Shown: one piece after another, positions 54,834 through 64,000 of the stretch
Layout: every line of letters begins with the position of its first letter
Position numbering within the stretch: the stretch's first letter is position 1
From: Simmondsia chinensis
Lineage: Eukaryota; Streptophyta; Magnoliopsida; Caryophyllales; Simmondsiaceae
Assembly (NCBI GenBank): GCA_018398585.1
Contig: JAGTTD010000007.1
Span: 9,947,320 to 10,011,319 of the forward strand
Direction of reading: 5' to 3'
DNA length: 64,000 nucleotides
Translations under genes and position numbers: made by a program
The notes under the pieces: model-generated
Database searches by the model: none
What the model was told of the DNA's origin: nothing
Seen by the model: only the letters and a program-made list of their open reading frames with translations

Positions 54834-55615
54834 TTGGGACCCGTGAAATATTTCCTTGGTATAGAGGTAGCTCGTTCTAAAGATGGGTTGGTTCTAAATC
54901 AACATAAATATGCACTTGATATTCTGTCAGAAACCAGTCTTTTAGGTGCGAAACCAGCTAATACCCCAATCATACATAATCAACATTTAGCTGATCAAGA
55001 GAGAGATCCTATTGAGGATCCAGGCCAATACCGTCATCTAGTTGGACGCTTATTGTATCTTACGATTACTCGACCAGATATTTGTTATGCAGTTCGGGTT
55101 CTTAGTCAGTTTATGCATCATCCACAAGTTCCGCATTTAGAAGCAATTTTTCGAGTACTCCGTTACATTAAGGGTACACCGGGACAAGGAATCTTTTTAC
55201 CACATGAGTGTAATTTTGACTTACATGCTTATTGTGATGCTGATTGGGCAGGTTGTCCAACTAGTAGAAGGTCCACAACAAGATTTATAGTATTCTTGGC
55301 GTTCCAAAAACAAACCATTGTTTCTCGTTCTTCCGCAAAAGTAGAATACTGTGCTATGGCAACGGTAACAAGTGAATTAGTTTGATTGCATCTGTTGTTA
55401 TGTGATCTCAAGGTCAGGATCGAGAAGCCGGCCATAATGTTTTGTGACAATAAAGCCGCTCTTCACATTGCCTCAAATCCAGTTTTTCATGAAAGGACAA
55501 AACATATAGAAGTTGATAGTCATTTTATTCGAGAAAATTATTGGCAAAGGAGATTACTACTTCATTTGTTCGGTTAACGGTGCAATTGGCCGATATTTTT
55601 ACTAAGGCTCTAGGT
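54834..55615 (+). pseudogene. RT C-terminus and RNase H of element H
   Basis: Reads VKYFLGIEVARSKDGLVLNQ, YRHLVGRLLYLTITRPDICY (about 55029-55090), then RNase H with AYCDADWAGCPTSRRSTTRF (first acidic residue, about 55228-55287) and RSSAKVEYCAMATVTSELV; the family has E-A-E-Y where this copy has K-V-E-Y. A TGA at 55383 replaces the Trp that normally follows. Then [20 protein letters not shown] and [12 protein letters not shown] (to about 55540), a stop at 55575, and the polyprotein tail up to the purine tract. Confidence 0.92.
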
Positions 55616-55685
55616 TGTCCTTTATTTTCTTCATTTCTTCCAAAGTTGGGCATTGTTAACTTATATGCTCCAACTTGAGAGGGAG

Positions 55686-56043
55686 CGTAGAAATTGAAGG
55701 TTTATTTGGTTAGTATTTTCAATGTATTTTTGTATTTTTTTGTAATTATTAGGTATAGCATTTAAATTCTAGATCTAGCATTGAAGAGAGGAATTCAAAA
55801 TTCAAAATTGAATCCCTTCTTTTCCTCCAACTCATAACCAGCCATTATGGCCAAGATGGGAGTTTTCTTTGTATTTATCTGTTTCTATTTATTCATGTAA
55901 TTACTAGGATCTTTATTTTTTTCTCTAGGCTTTTCCTATTGCTTGTATTATAAATTGATGAGTACTCCTTGAATAAAGATCATCCAAATTCATTCATATT
56001 TTGTGTTGTCCTCTGGGTACTTCATATTGCTCAAATTCTTACA
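55686..56043 (+). repeat. 3' LTR of element H
   Basis: Starts CGTAGAAATTGAAGG (T of the TG changed to C) after GAGAGGGAG and ends CAAATTCTTACA. 358 bp; pairs with 50760-51117. Confidence 0.9.
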
Positions 56044-56632
56044 GACACACTGAGTTGGACTATGTGAGTTGCTTGTTTCGAGACTATTATCGGAGATGAG
56101 TGATTCATGATTTATTGTTGAACGACGACTCTAAATCCTGATACTATATTTAGGACTTGTGCATGGAACGTTAGTTGCTTTAGTGTACTATAAGTAAGGT
56201 CTAGACAAATGACTACATTCGCACGTACACTGGATAGCGGTGTAAAGTGTGACAAGGATGAGGTATTCAATATGAAATTTATAGTCTTTTATGAGATACA
56301 GATATCCCCTTAGTTGATTCGCAAGTGTTCGGAATCTTTGGCCAAATTGTTCCAGGTCTTTGACATTTGGAATTTACATTATGAACATGTTCAAGTATAT
56401 AAATAAATTATTCATTGAAGAGCGAGTCAGTAACTGATGGAGAAGCTATGAGAAGGATAATGGTAGTGGTTATATTTATTCTTTGCCATGGACATCTAGT
56501 GGAGGGGTTGTTGTCATTAATATAGTCTATTTGGTAAATATCGAATAAATGATTTAAGTCTAGAGTGCAGTGGGATTTATTTAGTAGAATTAAGTCCCAT
56601 TAAATGGTAATTAAATTTTATCATGTGATGAT

Positions 56633-57600
56633 ATGTGTTGCATGTTCCTGATTTGAGTAGGAATTTAGTCTCGGTGCTTTATTGAATAAAGCTAGCTTTA
56701 AGTTAACTTTTATGCCTGATAAATTGATTCCCACTAAGAGCACGAACTTTGTAGGGAAAGGCTTTGGGAATGGTGGTCTGTTTGTCCCACATGTCCTTAA
56801 TTATATGAATAAAATTGGCCGAGTTCTGCATATATTGTTGAATCCTTAGATTTATGGCATGCTGAGCTTGGAAATGTAAATGACAACTAGAATAAGAAAT
56901 TTAAACAAACGAGTTTAATTTAAGATTGGGATCTAATCAAACCTGACAAGTGTGACATATGTGGCCAAGCCCAACATCCTAAAAAGTCATTTAACAAATT
57001 AGCAAATAGGACATTTAGCCACCTCGAGCTGGTACATACTGATCTAGGTGACTTTACGAACACCATGAGTAGTGGTGATAAAAAAATATTACATCACATT
57101 TGTAGATGACCACTCAAAATTCACTAAGGTGTATCTCACAAGTACAAAAGATGAGGCTGAGTAAATATTTCTCAAATTTAAAGCTGAAGTTGAAAACCAA
57201 TTAGACCGTAAGATCAAGAGGATTAGGTCTGATAGAGGAGGTGAGTATGATACTACCATTTTTAAGAAACATTATGAGGCACTCGGAATGATTCATGAAC
57301 TCTCAGCCTCTTATACACTCCAATAGAACGGTATAGCCGAGAGGAAGAACAGAACCCTTAAGGACAGCATGAGCGCTATGTTAATTTAGCTCGGGCCTGC
57401 CGTTGAGCATATGGGGGGAAGCCTTATTATCTGCATGTCACATATTCCACATAAAAAGTTAGATAAGACCCCTTATGAACTATAGAAGGATTACGCATCT
57501 AACCTAAAATACCTTCCAGTGTGGGGGCATCTAGCCAAAGTAGGGATTCCTGAGTTCAAAAGAAGTAAAATGGGTCCTAAAACTTTAGATGCTATCTCTA
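56633..57600 (+). pseudogene. copia pol fragment (pre-integrase and integrase), element 1 family
   Basis: Begins TGTTGCATGTTCCTGA and follows bases 4-950 of the window: LNKASFKLTFMPDKL-type start, DICGQAQHPKKS zinc region (about 56950-56990), LVHTDLGDFTNTM with the first catalytic Asp (about 57028-57068), then RSDRGGEYDT (about 57220-57260), AERKNRTL (about 57338-57362) and PKTLDAIS. Stops and frameshifts occur about every 30 codons. Homology ends near 57600. Protease, RT and LTRs are absent, so this is a broken piece. Confidence 0.85.
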
Positions 57601-59190
57601 TTGTTTATTTTTGGATCCTTTTGTCTATTTGTGTGTGTGTCGTCACCGTAATTACAAAATCAAACAAATGTACAAAAATGAGACTCGTAACGACTTGGGA
57701 GAGAGCCTAAATTCCGAACTGCATGTGTATGACCTCAATCAATCACCTCTTAAAAGGGTTGGTGCTTTTGGTGAATTCGACCTCGATTTGCAACTTTAAT
57801 GTGGATCCTACACATGCTTCAATTAAGGAAACTTTTAAGTATACTTTATGAATCTTTTGGTTTAATATTTGGACAGAAATTTAAAGGGATATGGACCTAG
57901 CTCACGTGGAAGTTAGAGTGATGGAGCTGAGTCCACAACCACCTTTCCTTGAACAATTAAAAGCTAGGAACTGGGCTGGAGACAAACTTAATTGTTCAAA
58001 AGTTCACTTACAAGCCCGAGTCAATTAGGTTAAGGTCTTTATGCTTGGCATCCTTAACTTCTATTAACTTGAATGAGTTAGAGTTTGATAAGATTTAGTT
58101 GGAGCGAAACGTATTTGGGTCACCGGATGAGAACTAACACAATCAAGGTCAAGCCTTAATTGTCAAAGCCCTTAAACAATGACTCAAACCTAAACTCGCC
58201 TGATTTATCAAGCACCAACACTAGTGTTAAGACCAATGCAATCAAGTTTGAACCTTGGCCATCAAAGCTTTAAACCAATGCCTCAAATCTCAACTCGTCG
58301 ATTATTGGGACCATATTAAAATAGGGAATTCATACTTGAAACCCGAAATTTGTATTGCCTTGAGGGAAAGTAAGTGCTAGTTGTGCTACGCTAAACTAAG
58401 CTAAATTATAATACTCCTACGTAAAAAGCACATGTGTGCAATAAATAAAACTTGAAGAAGTTTTGTATGATGTTGCTGGATACTTTACAACTACAATAGT
58501 GTATCTTATATATAGAAAAACAAAATAACTACTGAATCCTACAATTCTAGCATATTTGCACCACATCTGCCTCAACTCCTTTTTAGCAAGCTAAATGGGC
58601 ATTGATTGTGCCCTAAAAACGCGTGCTCAAGCCTCTTTCTAGAAGCCCCACATCTATGTAATTCGTCGGAGGTAGTTCTAGATGCCCTGCATTTGTCTGG
58701 ATATACCTGAGGCCCATGCTCCTTGATATGCACTCCACGTAACTGCCTTAAGCTTTAGAACCACTTTTCTTGTAGCCTTTTAGGATGTCCTCCGAGTTTA
58801 AGACTTCTTTATCCCATCAACCATCTTGGGAGGTTGTTATCCCATAAGGAATTCAACTCATTAGGCAACTGAGCTCAAGATGCCATTATCTTAGTAATTA
58901 AAGGCCATACACCCCTAGAGAATGGCTTCACATGGCAGACACGTGTCCTTTAATCTGCTTGATTTGACCTCAGTGGCTACAGGGAGCCTAAGATGGCATT
59001 GTTTGACGTTCAAACTGCCTTCGTTACTGTGTGTCTATAAATATGATGTTAGGGTTTCTAGATTTTTCATTTTTTCCTATGTGCTCTTTCTTTGTTGCAA
59101 TCAAGTGCTTTGACACTTGCTCTCAGCTTTCATATTTTTTTCTTCTTATTAATCACGCTTCTAGGGCTTTAGATTTCTTCAAACTGTAGA
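57601..59190. other. spacer with an imperfect ~100-bp tandem pair
   Basis: No gene seen. CAATCAAGGTCAAGCCTTAA at 58140 and CAATCAAGTTTGAACCTTGG at 58239 start two units of about 100 bp sharing ATCAAAGC/GTCAAAGCC, CAATG[AC]CTCAAA and AACTCG[CT]C. The end of the spacer has TATAAATATGATG at 59036-59048, about 150 bp before the PMD-like start, a possible ancestral promoter. Confidence 0.45.
59036..59043 (+). promoter_or_regulatory. possible TATA box upstream of the PMD-like relic
   Basis: TATAAATA within GTGTCTATAAATATGATG followed by TTAGGGTTTCTAGATTTTTC, a composition typical of plant core promoters and leaders. Located about 156 bp before the candidate start codon. Confidence 0.35.
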
Positions 59191-59191
59191 A

Positions 59192-61150
59192 ATGGCCTAA
59201 ATCAGTCATGCTCTTTCCATCCCTGCCCTCGAGGTTGATAGCACTGTATAGCTCTTGAGGTGTTTGGTCCAATCAGATACGGTGGTGGTCTTTGATATGC
59301 TTCAAAACCCTACCTTAACTCCACTGAAGAGGATCTTTTTTGGATGTTTGACAAGGATCCGTCTTCTCCCTATAAACCATGTTCCCTAAGGCCCATCTTT
59401 AACCCTTTTAACGACGTACGCAGCCTTGACGGCATTTTCCTTGATACTGAGGATTCCCCTTGACTCCGCTGTGCTTTTGCATGTCACTCATGGGGAGGAA
59501 GGTGCATTTGCAAGGAATCATCCCCCTTTAAAGGTGAACATTTTTTATGAATCATTATGCAGACTGGGTAGATCGTTTAATGCTTTCATATGAAGAATGG
59601 AGGAACCTTCGAACATATGAGGCTATCAGACTCTCCGATCTGTTGTTGGAATATTTGTTACAATGCTTTTGTGCTCCTAAGGGATTTCTTGGTACTACCA
59701 TGGAGGATATTGAGGCCTTAATAATTTTTTCCCCAGGAGGGGTTGTATCCCCCTTAGACTCTTTTGCCTTAAAAGAGGCTGAGGCCTTTGCCTCTTCTTT
59801 CCATGTGACTTCTTTGCCCACTAGTTATGGTACCTTTCTCAACTTCATTTTATAGAAGATCATGACTATGGACAAGGATCAAAGGAGGAAGAGGTCTCCT
59901 TTTACTTCTTCTTGTTGAACAAGTTCTTTTTTCCTAACTCTACTAACACAGTTCTTAAGTGTCTTTGGACAGTGGCGGTTAACTTGGCTTTTTGTGGCTT
60001 TTAGTTCTAGTCCTTTAGCTTTGGGACCATTGCTTTTGATGCAAGTCTATGGTTGTCTAAAGGACATAACAAAATATGATGTCCAGTTAGGAGGATCCCT
60101 GTGGCTGGTACAATTATGGGCTCAGGCCTATTTCCCTCAGCTTTGTTCATTATGGTTCCTTTGTTCCCATAGGTGAAGTTGTCAACTGTTATAGGGAGCA
60201 GTTTACATGTATGGAGGTCCTTTTACCTCATGTTAGTCCTTTGATTAGTCTCTTGAGAGACTCTTATCTCCCTAAGGCATGTCAGGGAACCAATGGACTT
60301 TGTTCAAGGAGAGGAAACTTAGCCCTCTCTGGTTCAGGAAACCGAACCTTCATCTTGATTTCTTAATGGATATCTATGTTCAAACCTAGCAAGCAATCTT
60401 GTTGCCCTAATATTTTCCTCTCTATCACCAGACTCACTCTAGTGTTGACACTTACAGGCTTGGGTTGTTTACCAGGCCATTTGGGATTATCCAAGTTGTT
60501 CTTTTTCCAAGCTTACAGACCATGAACCTTTGGTGGGCCAAAAGGATCCACATGTAGCTCTCTCGGTCTAGGGAGCTTTATGAGACAAACCTAGACATTA
60601 GATCCGCCTAAAGGTATACTATCCCTTGCAAGTATGCCCATTTGCTACACCTCATTTTTTGGCATGGTTTCAAGCCTATTGGTCCTCTTATGAGGCTAGA
60701 GGAGCCAAGAAGTATCTTATGCCCTCCCACGAGCTTATAGGTATACTAGCTCGAGAGTCCCACAGCTAGCAAAATTGAGGAAAACTCCAGTGAAGAAAGC
60801 TTTGCCATGTAAGAAACCATCTTAGAAACCTTGAGATGTTCTTAAAGGCTTGAACGAATTAGCACAATAACTTGGTTTTGTTCCTTTACAACCCCAACTA
60901 CTTAAGAGACTCCCAAGACTACCTAAAGCTTTAGTAGGTTGCGCTGGGAAGAATCTTCCTCTAAAGCTGCCGCGCCAATCCCTGAGGTTGGTAGTAGGAA
61001 AAGAAGTAGAAGAAGTATCCCATCTTCCCCTGCAACCAAGGTCATTCAAGTGTTGGAGGAAGAAGAAGAAGATGAAAAGGAAGTGCCAATTTCATATTCA
61101 TTAGTAGGTATTGGCTTTTCTATATTGGATTTGTTCCTTACTCATTCTTC
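59192..61150 (+). pseudogene. plant-mobile-domain (PMD)-like coding relic
   Basis: The candidate start at 59192 reads MA, stop, ISHALSIPALEVDST, then VVVFDMLQNPTLTPL. The core is in three plus-strand islands: VDRLMLSYEEWRNLRTYEAI (about 59571-59630) with GTTMEDIEALIIFSPGG (59691-59741); LALGPLLLMQVYGCLKDIT then YDVQLGGSLWLVQLWAQAYF (about 60015-60130), a strong PMD signature; and WWAKRIHM plus LLHLIFWHGFKPIG (about 60531-60685). Serine-, lysine- and glutamate-rich tail to 61110. PMD proteins occur both as host nuclear factors (MAIN/MAIL type) and as passenger genes in plant transposons. Many stops; non-functional. Assignment is by remembered family pattern. Confidence 0.55.
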
Positions 61151-61664
61151 TTGAGGCTGTCCTAACACATTTTCATGGCGTCAGGAAACTGCAACCCTAG
61201 TCATAGTGGAGATCCCCTTCTAAGAGCAATACTCCATAGTCTCCTCAAGGAATAGAGCCATTAGGCTCAATTGTTGATGAAGAAGAGGGCACCTTGACCT
61301 CCATCTTGGAATCCCTCATGGGTGACCACCAGTGAGACGTTCCTTTTTAGTTTCCTCAAGGCAAAAACTCACTCAAGCTCCCATCTTGCTCCCATTGAGG
61401 CCTTCAATCATCATTGAAGAGATCCACAAAGGTATAACCTCTTCACTTTGGCCCATGAGCCCTTGTTATCTGAACCATGGATTGGTCCTGACATATAAGC
61501 GTTAGTTTTCAGAGGCTTCCATTGAAGCAACTGTCCCCACGACAGAGGCACCAACAGCAACTTCTCCCTCAATTCCAATTGAAGTATCATAGGCGAGTCT
61601 TGATTCCTCATACTTTGGCTTTTCATTCTAAAGTTGTAGTTCATCCTTGACGCTTGTAATCCGT
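61151..61664. other. spacer before the gypsy LTR
   Basis: No domain recognised. The minus-strand frame 61411-61644 has no recognisable motif. This may be the decayed 3' end of the PMD-containing unit. Confidence 0.35.
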
Positions 61665-63047
61665 TGATGATAAGTCCAATTATAATTATTCATATCTTTA
61701 GGTTAAATTACTAGCCTTTTTACTCCTAAATTTGCCCGCTTTTGCTCTTTTTTGCTCCTATTGTTATTTCTTTGCAAAAACACTCATTTTATGCTAAACC
61801 TTGCAAGGTTTTATCATCAACATCAACAAGTAAATGCAAGATGCATCAAACAAAAGCCAAAAATTCGCAAAATACATCAAATGTACTTGCAACGCAAGGA
61901 ACGAAAAAGAAAATGTACAACTTCTTGCAATTTACAATTTTGGGTAGCAAAACAAGCAAATCAAAAGCAAGAACATCTTTATCACTTCATGAACAACTAA
62001 AACCTGCAAAAAAAAGTTGAGTTTCGGTGGTAGAAAAAGAGAAAAATGATGAAAATAAGCGAATTGTGGCAAGTTGTAAAGAGGGCGGCAAATGAGCACA
62101 TGGGAGTGAAGTTGTATAAATTTTTTATTGCATGTAATTCAAACCTTGTGTCCTATAAATAGAGGAGTTAGGAAAATGTTTTATCATGAATTCATTACCA
62201 AAAAAAAAAAAAATTTGCAAAGTAGAAAAAAATAGAAATATAGTCGGATAGAAGAGGAAGGGAGAGAAAAGAAAGAGTTTGGTTTGTAATTTTTCAATTC
62301 CAAGTTCTTTTCTATCCTTTTCTTGTTTAAGTTCATATATTTTGTCTTAGTTTTTCTTTATATTATATTTACTATGAACTAATTTTATTTTTTCAAGGCT
62401 ATGATGCAGCCTAAGTTGTAATATATGGTCTTTTCTAATTCAACGCATTCAAAGTTTGTTTATTGCGCTGTTTGAGTGTTTATCAATATTCTTCATGAGT
62501 TTTGAATCATTGGTCACTATTCAGAGCCTATAATGATTCATAAAGAGTCCAAGAGGAGACTTATAATGAATGCTAAAGTGATAAACACAAAAAATTGAGC
62601 GAATGCTAGAGATAAAATAACGCAATTTATGTGGTTTTAAGTGAAAATCATGGATCTTCAAAACTTTTTTCTATGAGTTAATATGTAAAAGAGCATGCTA
62701 AATATTGCTCGAGAAAGAATATTTAGTAAATTAGGATTTTCAACCATCAACATTTACTAACAACTTGAATACTGAGAATAGAAAGGCGTATTGGTACAAC
62801 TAGGTGAAATCGGATGCCTTGAACCTTATTTAATCAGAAAAAATTTCTAAAAATTAGTAACCTAATTCAGTTCTTTTCATTTTGTTTGTTTTATTTCAAA
62901 AACTACAATTTCGATTTTTCAAATAGTGCTGAAGCTACTAATTTCGGTAATCATTCATTAACAATCCTTGTGGGAACAATAATCTACTCCCTTCTGTATT
63001 ACTTGATATGACTTAGTGCACTTGCTACGTATACACCAAGCACATCA
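61665..63047 (+). repeat. 5' LTR of the right-edge gypsy element
   Basis: Starts TGATGATAAGTCCAATTATA and ends CCAAGCACATCA, 1383 bp, with TGATG/CATCA inverted ends. The primer site begins six bases later. The A- and K-rich ORFs at 61742-62020 lie in the LTR and are not genes. An A-run is present at 62200-62212. Confidence 0.82.
62153..62163 (+). promoter_or_regulatory. TATA box of the right-edge LTR
   Basis: CTATAAATAGA about 490 bp into the LTR, a good plant TATA consensus, followed by a T/A-rich leader. Confidence 0.55.
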
Positions 63048-63053
63048 AGTTTT

Positions 63054-63071
63054 TGGCACTGTTGCCAGGGA
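63054..63071 (+). other. primer-binding site (tRNA-Asp) of the right-edge element
   Basis: TGGCACTGTTGCCAGGGA against TGGCGCCGTTGCCGGGGA: three differences (G to A, C to T, G to A), all transitions. Confidence 0.82.
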
Positions 63072-63249
63072 TTGTACTTATTTGAGTGATATCGATACCA
63101 ACTAGTTTTGGTACTAATTTGATGTTGTTTATTAAAACTTGTAAATTTTGTTTAAAATTGAAGAAGAAATTTCTTTTCTTTCATTTATTTCATTCACTTG
63201 ATTTTATTTGTAATATTATTTTTTTTTACTTGTAAAATTTGTATAGCAC

Positions 63250-63600
63250 CCTCCTTTAAAATTGTGTTTTTGTTAAGTTTTGTTAAATTTGTGTTGTTTT
63301 TATAGTGTTTCCTCTTTATTTTCATTTTTAAGGTTTTCAAAATATTAGTGTGACTACTCCTCCCCCCTTTAAAATTTTGTTTTTGTTAAGTTTTTGTATT
63401 AGATTGTTGTATTCTTAAGTGTTCTTATTAATTTTATCTGTCTTTTAACTTTTTAATTCATTTAGATAAGTTTTTCAAAGTTAAGTCAGTATATTTAAGT
63501 ATTTCAAAACATTAGTATTACTACCCTGCCCCTCTAAAATTTGGTTTTTGTTAAGTTTTGTGTTATAGTGTTGTATTTTTGTACTTTCTCATTATTTTTT
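63250..63600 (+). repeat. three-copy degenerate repeat in the leader
   Basis: TTTAAAATTGTGTTTTTGTTAAG at about 63254, TTTAAAATTTTG then TTTTTGTTAAG at 63369, and TCTAAAATTTGG then TTTTTGTTAAG at 63533, each preceded by ACTAC and C-rich CCTCCCC or CCTGCCC. Spacings are about 115 and 165 bp. Confidence 0.6.
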
Positions 63601-63674
63601 TTTTTATCTTTCTTTTAACTTCTAAGTTTATTTTTTGTTTTCTAAAAATTTAACATAGAATATTGCTTGAGGGG

Positions 63675-64000
63675 ATGGCTAGAAACAACTATATGATACC
63701 TCAATACCAAGTTGTACCAAGAACACTATTGGGAATTCATGAAATTAATGCGTTATCTGTTCAACTCTCACTAATTTAAAAACAACTGGATAACATAAGT
63801 GTCAAAGTTGTTCGTACTCCTAGATGTGACTTTTGTGTAGTTAACCATGCTAGTACAGAGTGCCAAGTGGGCAACAACTTTTCGTCATTAGGATTTGAAC
63901 AAGATAACTACATGTCAAATTATCAACAAGCCTAATACAACCCTTACTCTAGCACCAACAGTTAGGGATGAATGAACCCTTTTAACTTTTCTTGGAACCA
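63675..64000 (+). pseudogene. gag remnant with zinc knuckle, right-edge element
   Basis: The ATG at 63675 opens MARNNYMIPQYQVVPRTLLG. One frame then continues with in-frame stops at about 63777, 63933, 63963 and 63969. The zinc knuckle CDFCVVNHASTEC (C-x2-C-x3-H-x4-C) is intact at about 63830-63868, followed by FSSLGFEQDNYMSNYQQA and NPFNFSWN at the window edge. The large capsid domain expected before the knuckle is absent, so about 1 kb of gag coding sequence has been deleted or this family keeps only a short gag. Confidence 0.8.

Larger units (their letters stand above)
50760..56043 (+). mobile_element. Ty1-copia retrotransposon H, best-preserved element in the window
   Basis: 5284 bp with two 358-bp LTRs that differ by eye at about 16 positions. 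A perfect initiator-Met primer site (51118-51129) and a purine tract (GAGAGGGAG, 55677-55685) flank a gag-pol region with all domains recognisable in order. No clear target duplication: the left flank is ATTGA and the right GACAC, although both flanks belong to the same interrupted LTR M. Several active-site changes and stops make it defective. Confidence 0.93.
50381..56632 (+). mobile_element. relic copia LTR M, interrupted by element H
   Basis: 50381-50759 (TGTTAGGAATAGTGTCTTAA start) and 56044-56632 join into one LTR resembling those of A and C: GTGGACAATGAGATTAAGCC, GTGATAAGTTTGGGCTACTTG, then after H TGAGTTGGACTATGTGAG and CTTAGTTGATTCGCAAGTG. The end is missing; at 56633 it abuts a fragment of the element 1 family. 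No partner LTR is present. Confidence 0.65.
61665..64000 (+). mobile_element. Ty3-gypsy element (Athila-like), 5' part, runs off the window
   Basis: LTR (61665-63047), tRNA-Asp primer site (63054-63071), repeat-rich leader and gag remnant (63675-64000) in the correct order. The gag zinc region and downstream N-Y-Q and N-F-S-W motifs are those of Athila-like plant gypsy elements. Pol and the 3' LTR would lie to the right. Element K in this window uses the same type of primer site but has a different LTR. Confidence 0.85.

Noticed and set aside
61742..62020. Two Lys/Gln/Ser-rich ORFs (92 and 82 codons)
   Set aside because: They lie in the U3 part of the right-edge gypsy LTR, upstream of its TATA box, with no known motif.
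1..64000. Search for tRNA, rRNA, NBS-LRR, transporter or metabolic genes and for caulimovirus-type movement or coat domains
   Set aside because: Nothing beyond LTR-retrotransposon domains and the PMD-like relic could be recognised in any frame.

Overview
This 64 kb window reads as AT-rich plant nuclear DNA, most likely from an angiosperm; the species cannot be fixed from sequence alone. It looks like a heterochromatic or intergenic retrotransposon graveyard. I find no intact host gene, no tRNA or rRNA gene, no CRISPR and nothing bacterial. The evidence for a plant genome is LTR retrotransposons of the plant Ty1-copia and Ty3-gypsy types, primer-binding sites matching plant initiator-Met and Asp tRNAs, MITEs, SINE-like insertions, and a decayed plant-mobile-domain coding region. 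Almost every coding stretch carries stops and frameshifts, so coding calls are given as pseudogenes.

Layout. (1) 1-4462: 3' part of a copia element (decayed pol, then its 3' LTR). (2) 4463-5976: AT-rich spacer with a foldback repeat and degenerate tandem repeats. (3) 5977-16499: a deleted gypsy element (B, + strand) split by a complete-length copia element (A, - strand, 6520-15325), proven by the AGAGA duplication and by gag-like sequence resuming across the insertion. (4) 17106-24203: a small deleted gypsy element (I, - strand) split by a 5.4 kb chromodomain gypsy element (G, + strand, 18070-23428, duplication ACTTC). Inside G the integrase core lies inverted between a 5-bp inverted repeat. 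(5) 25054-34135: a second copy of the A family (C, + strand, duplication AAAAT), whose 5' LTR received a Mutator-type MITE and a SINE-like insertion. (6) 34407-34555: a SINE-like insertion with a 16-17 bp duplication. (7) 35380-40265: three truncated minus-strand copia pieces (F pol, E LTR, D gag/protease/LTR) joined end to end. (8) 40353-47746: a gypsy element with a tRNA-Asp primer site (K, - strand), gutted and interrupted by a copia LTR (J) that itself holds a MITE and a 1.4 kb retroposon-like insert.

(9) 48103-48522: a hAT-type MITE. (10) 49675-50380: a copia LTR fragment fused to an integrase tail. (11) 50760-56043: the best-preserved and apparently youngest element, copia H, inserted in a relic LTR (50381-56632). 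(12) 56633-57600: another piece of the first copia family. (13) 59192-61150: a decayed plant-mobile-domain (PMD) coding region. (14) 61665-64000: 5' LTR, tRNA-Asp primer site, leader and gag remnant of an Athila-like gypsy element that runs out of the window.

The elements do not cooperate in a pathway. Their relation is stratigraphic: insertions within insertions, then deletions, inversions and C-to-T decay. The most noteworthy items are the precise integrase inversion in G, the PMD relic, the multi-layer LTR of C, near-perfect recent duplications inside otherwise old LTRs, and a recurring transition-type decay pattern. I did not find convincing evidence of a new functional system.
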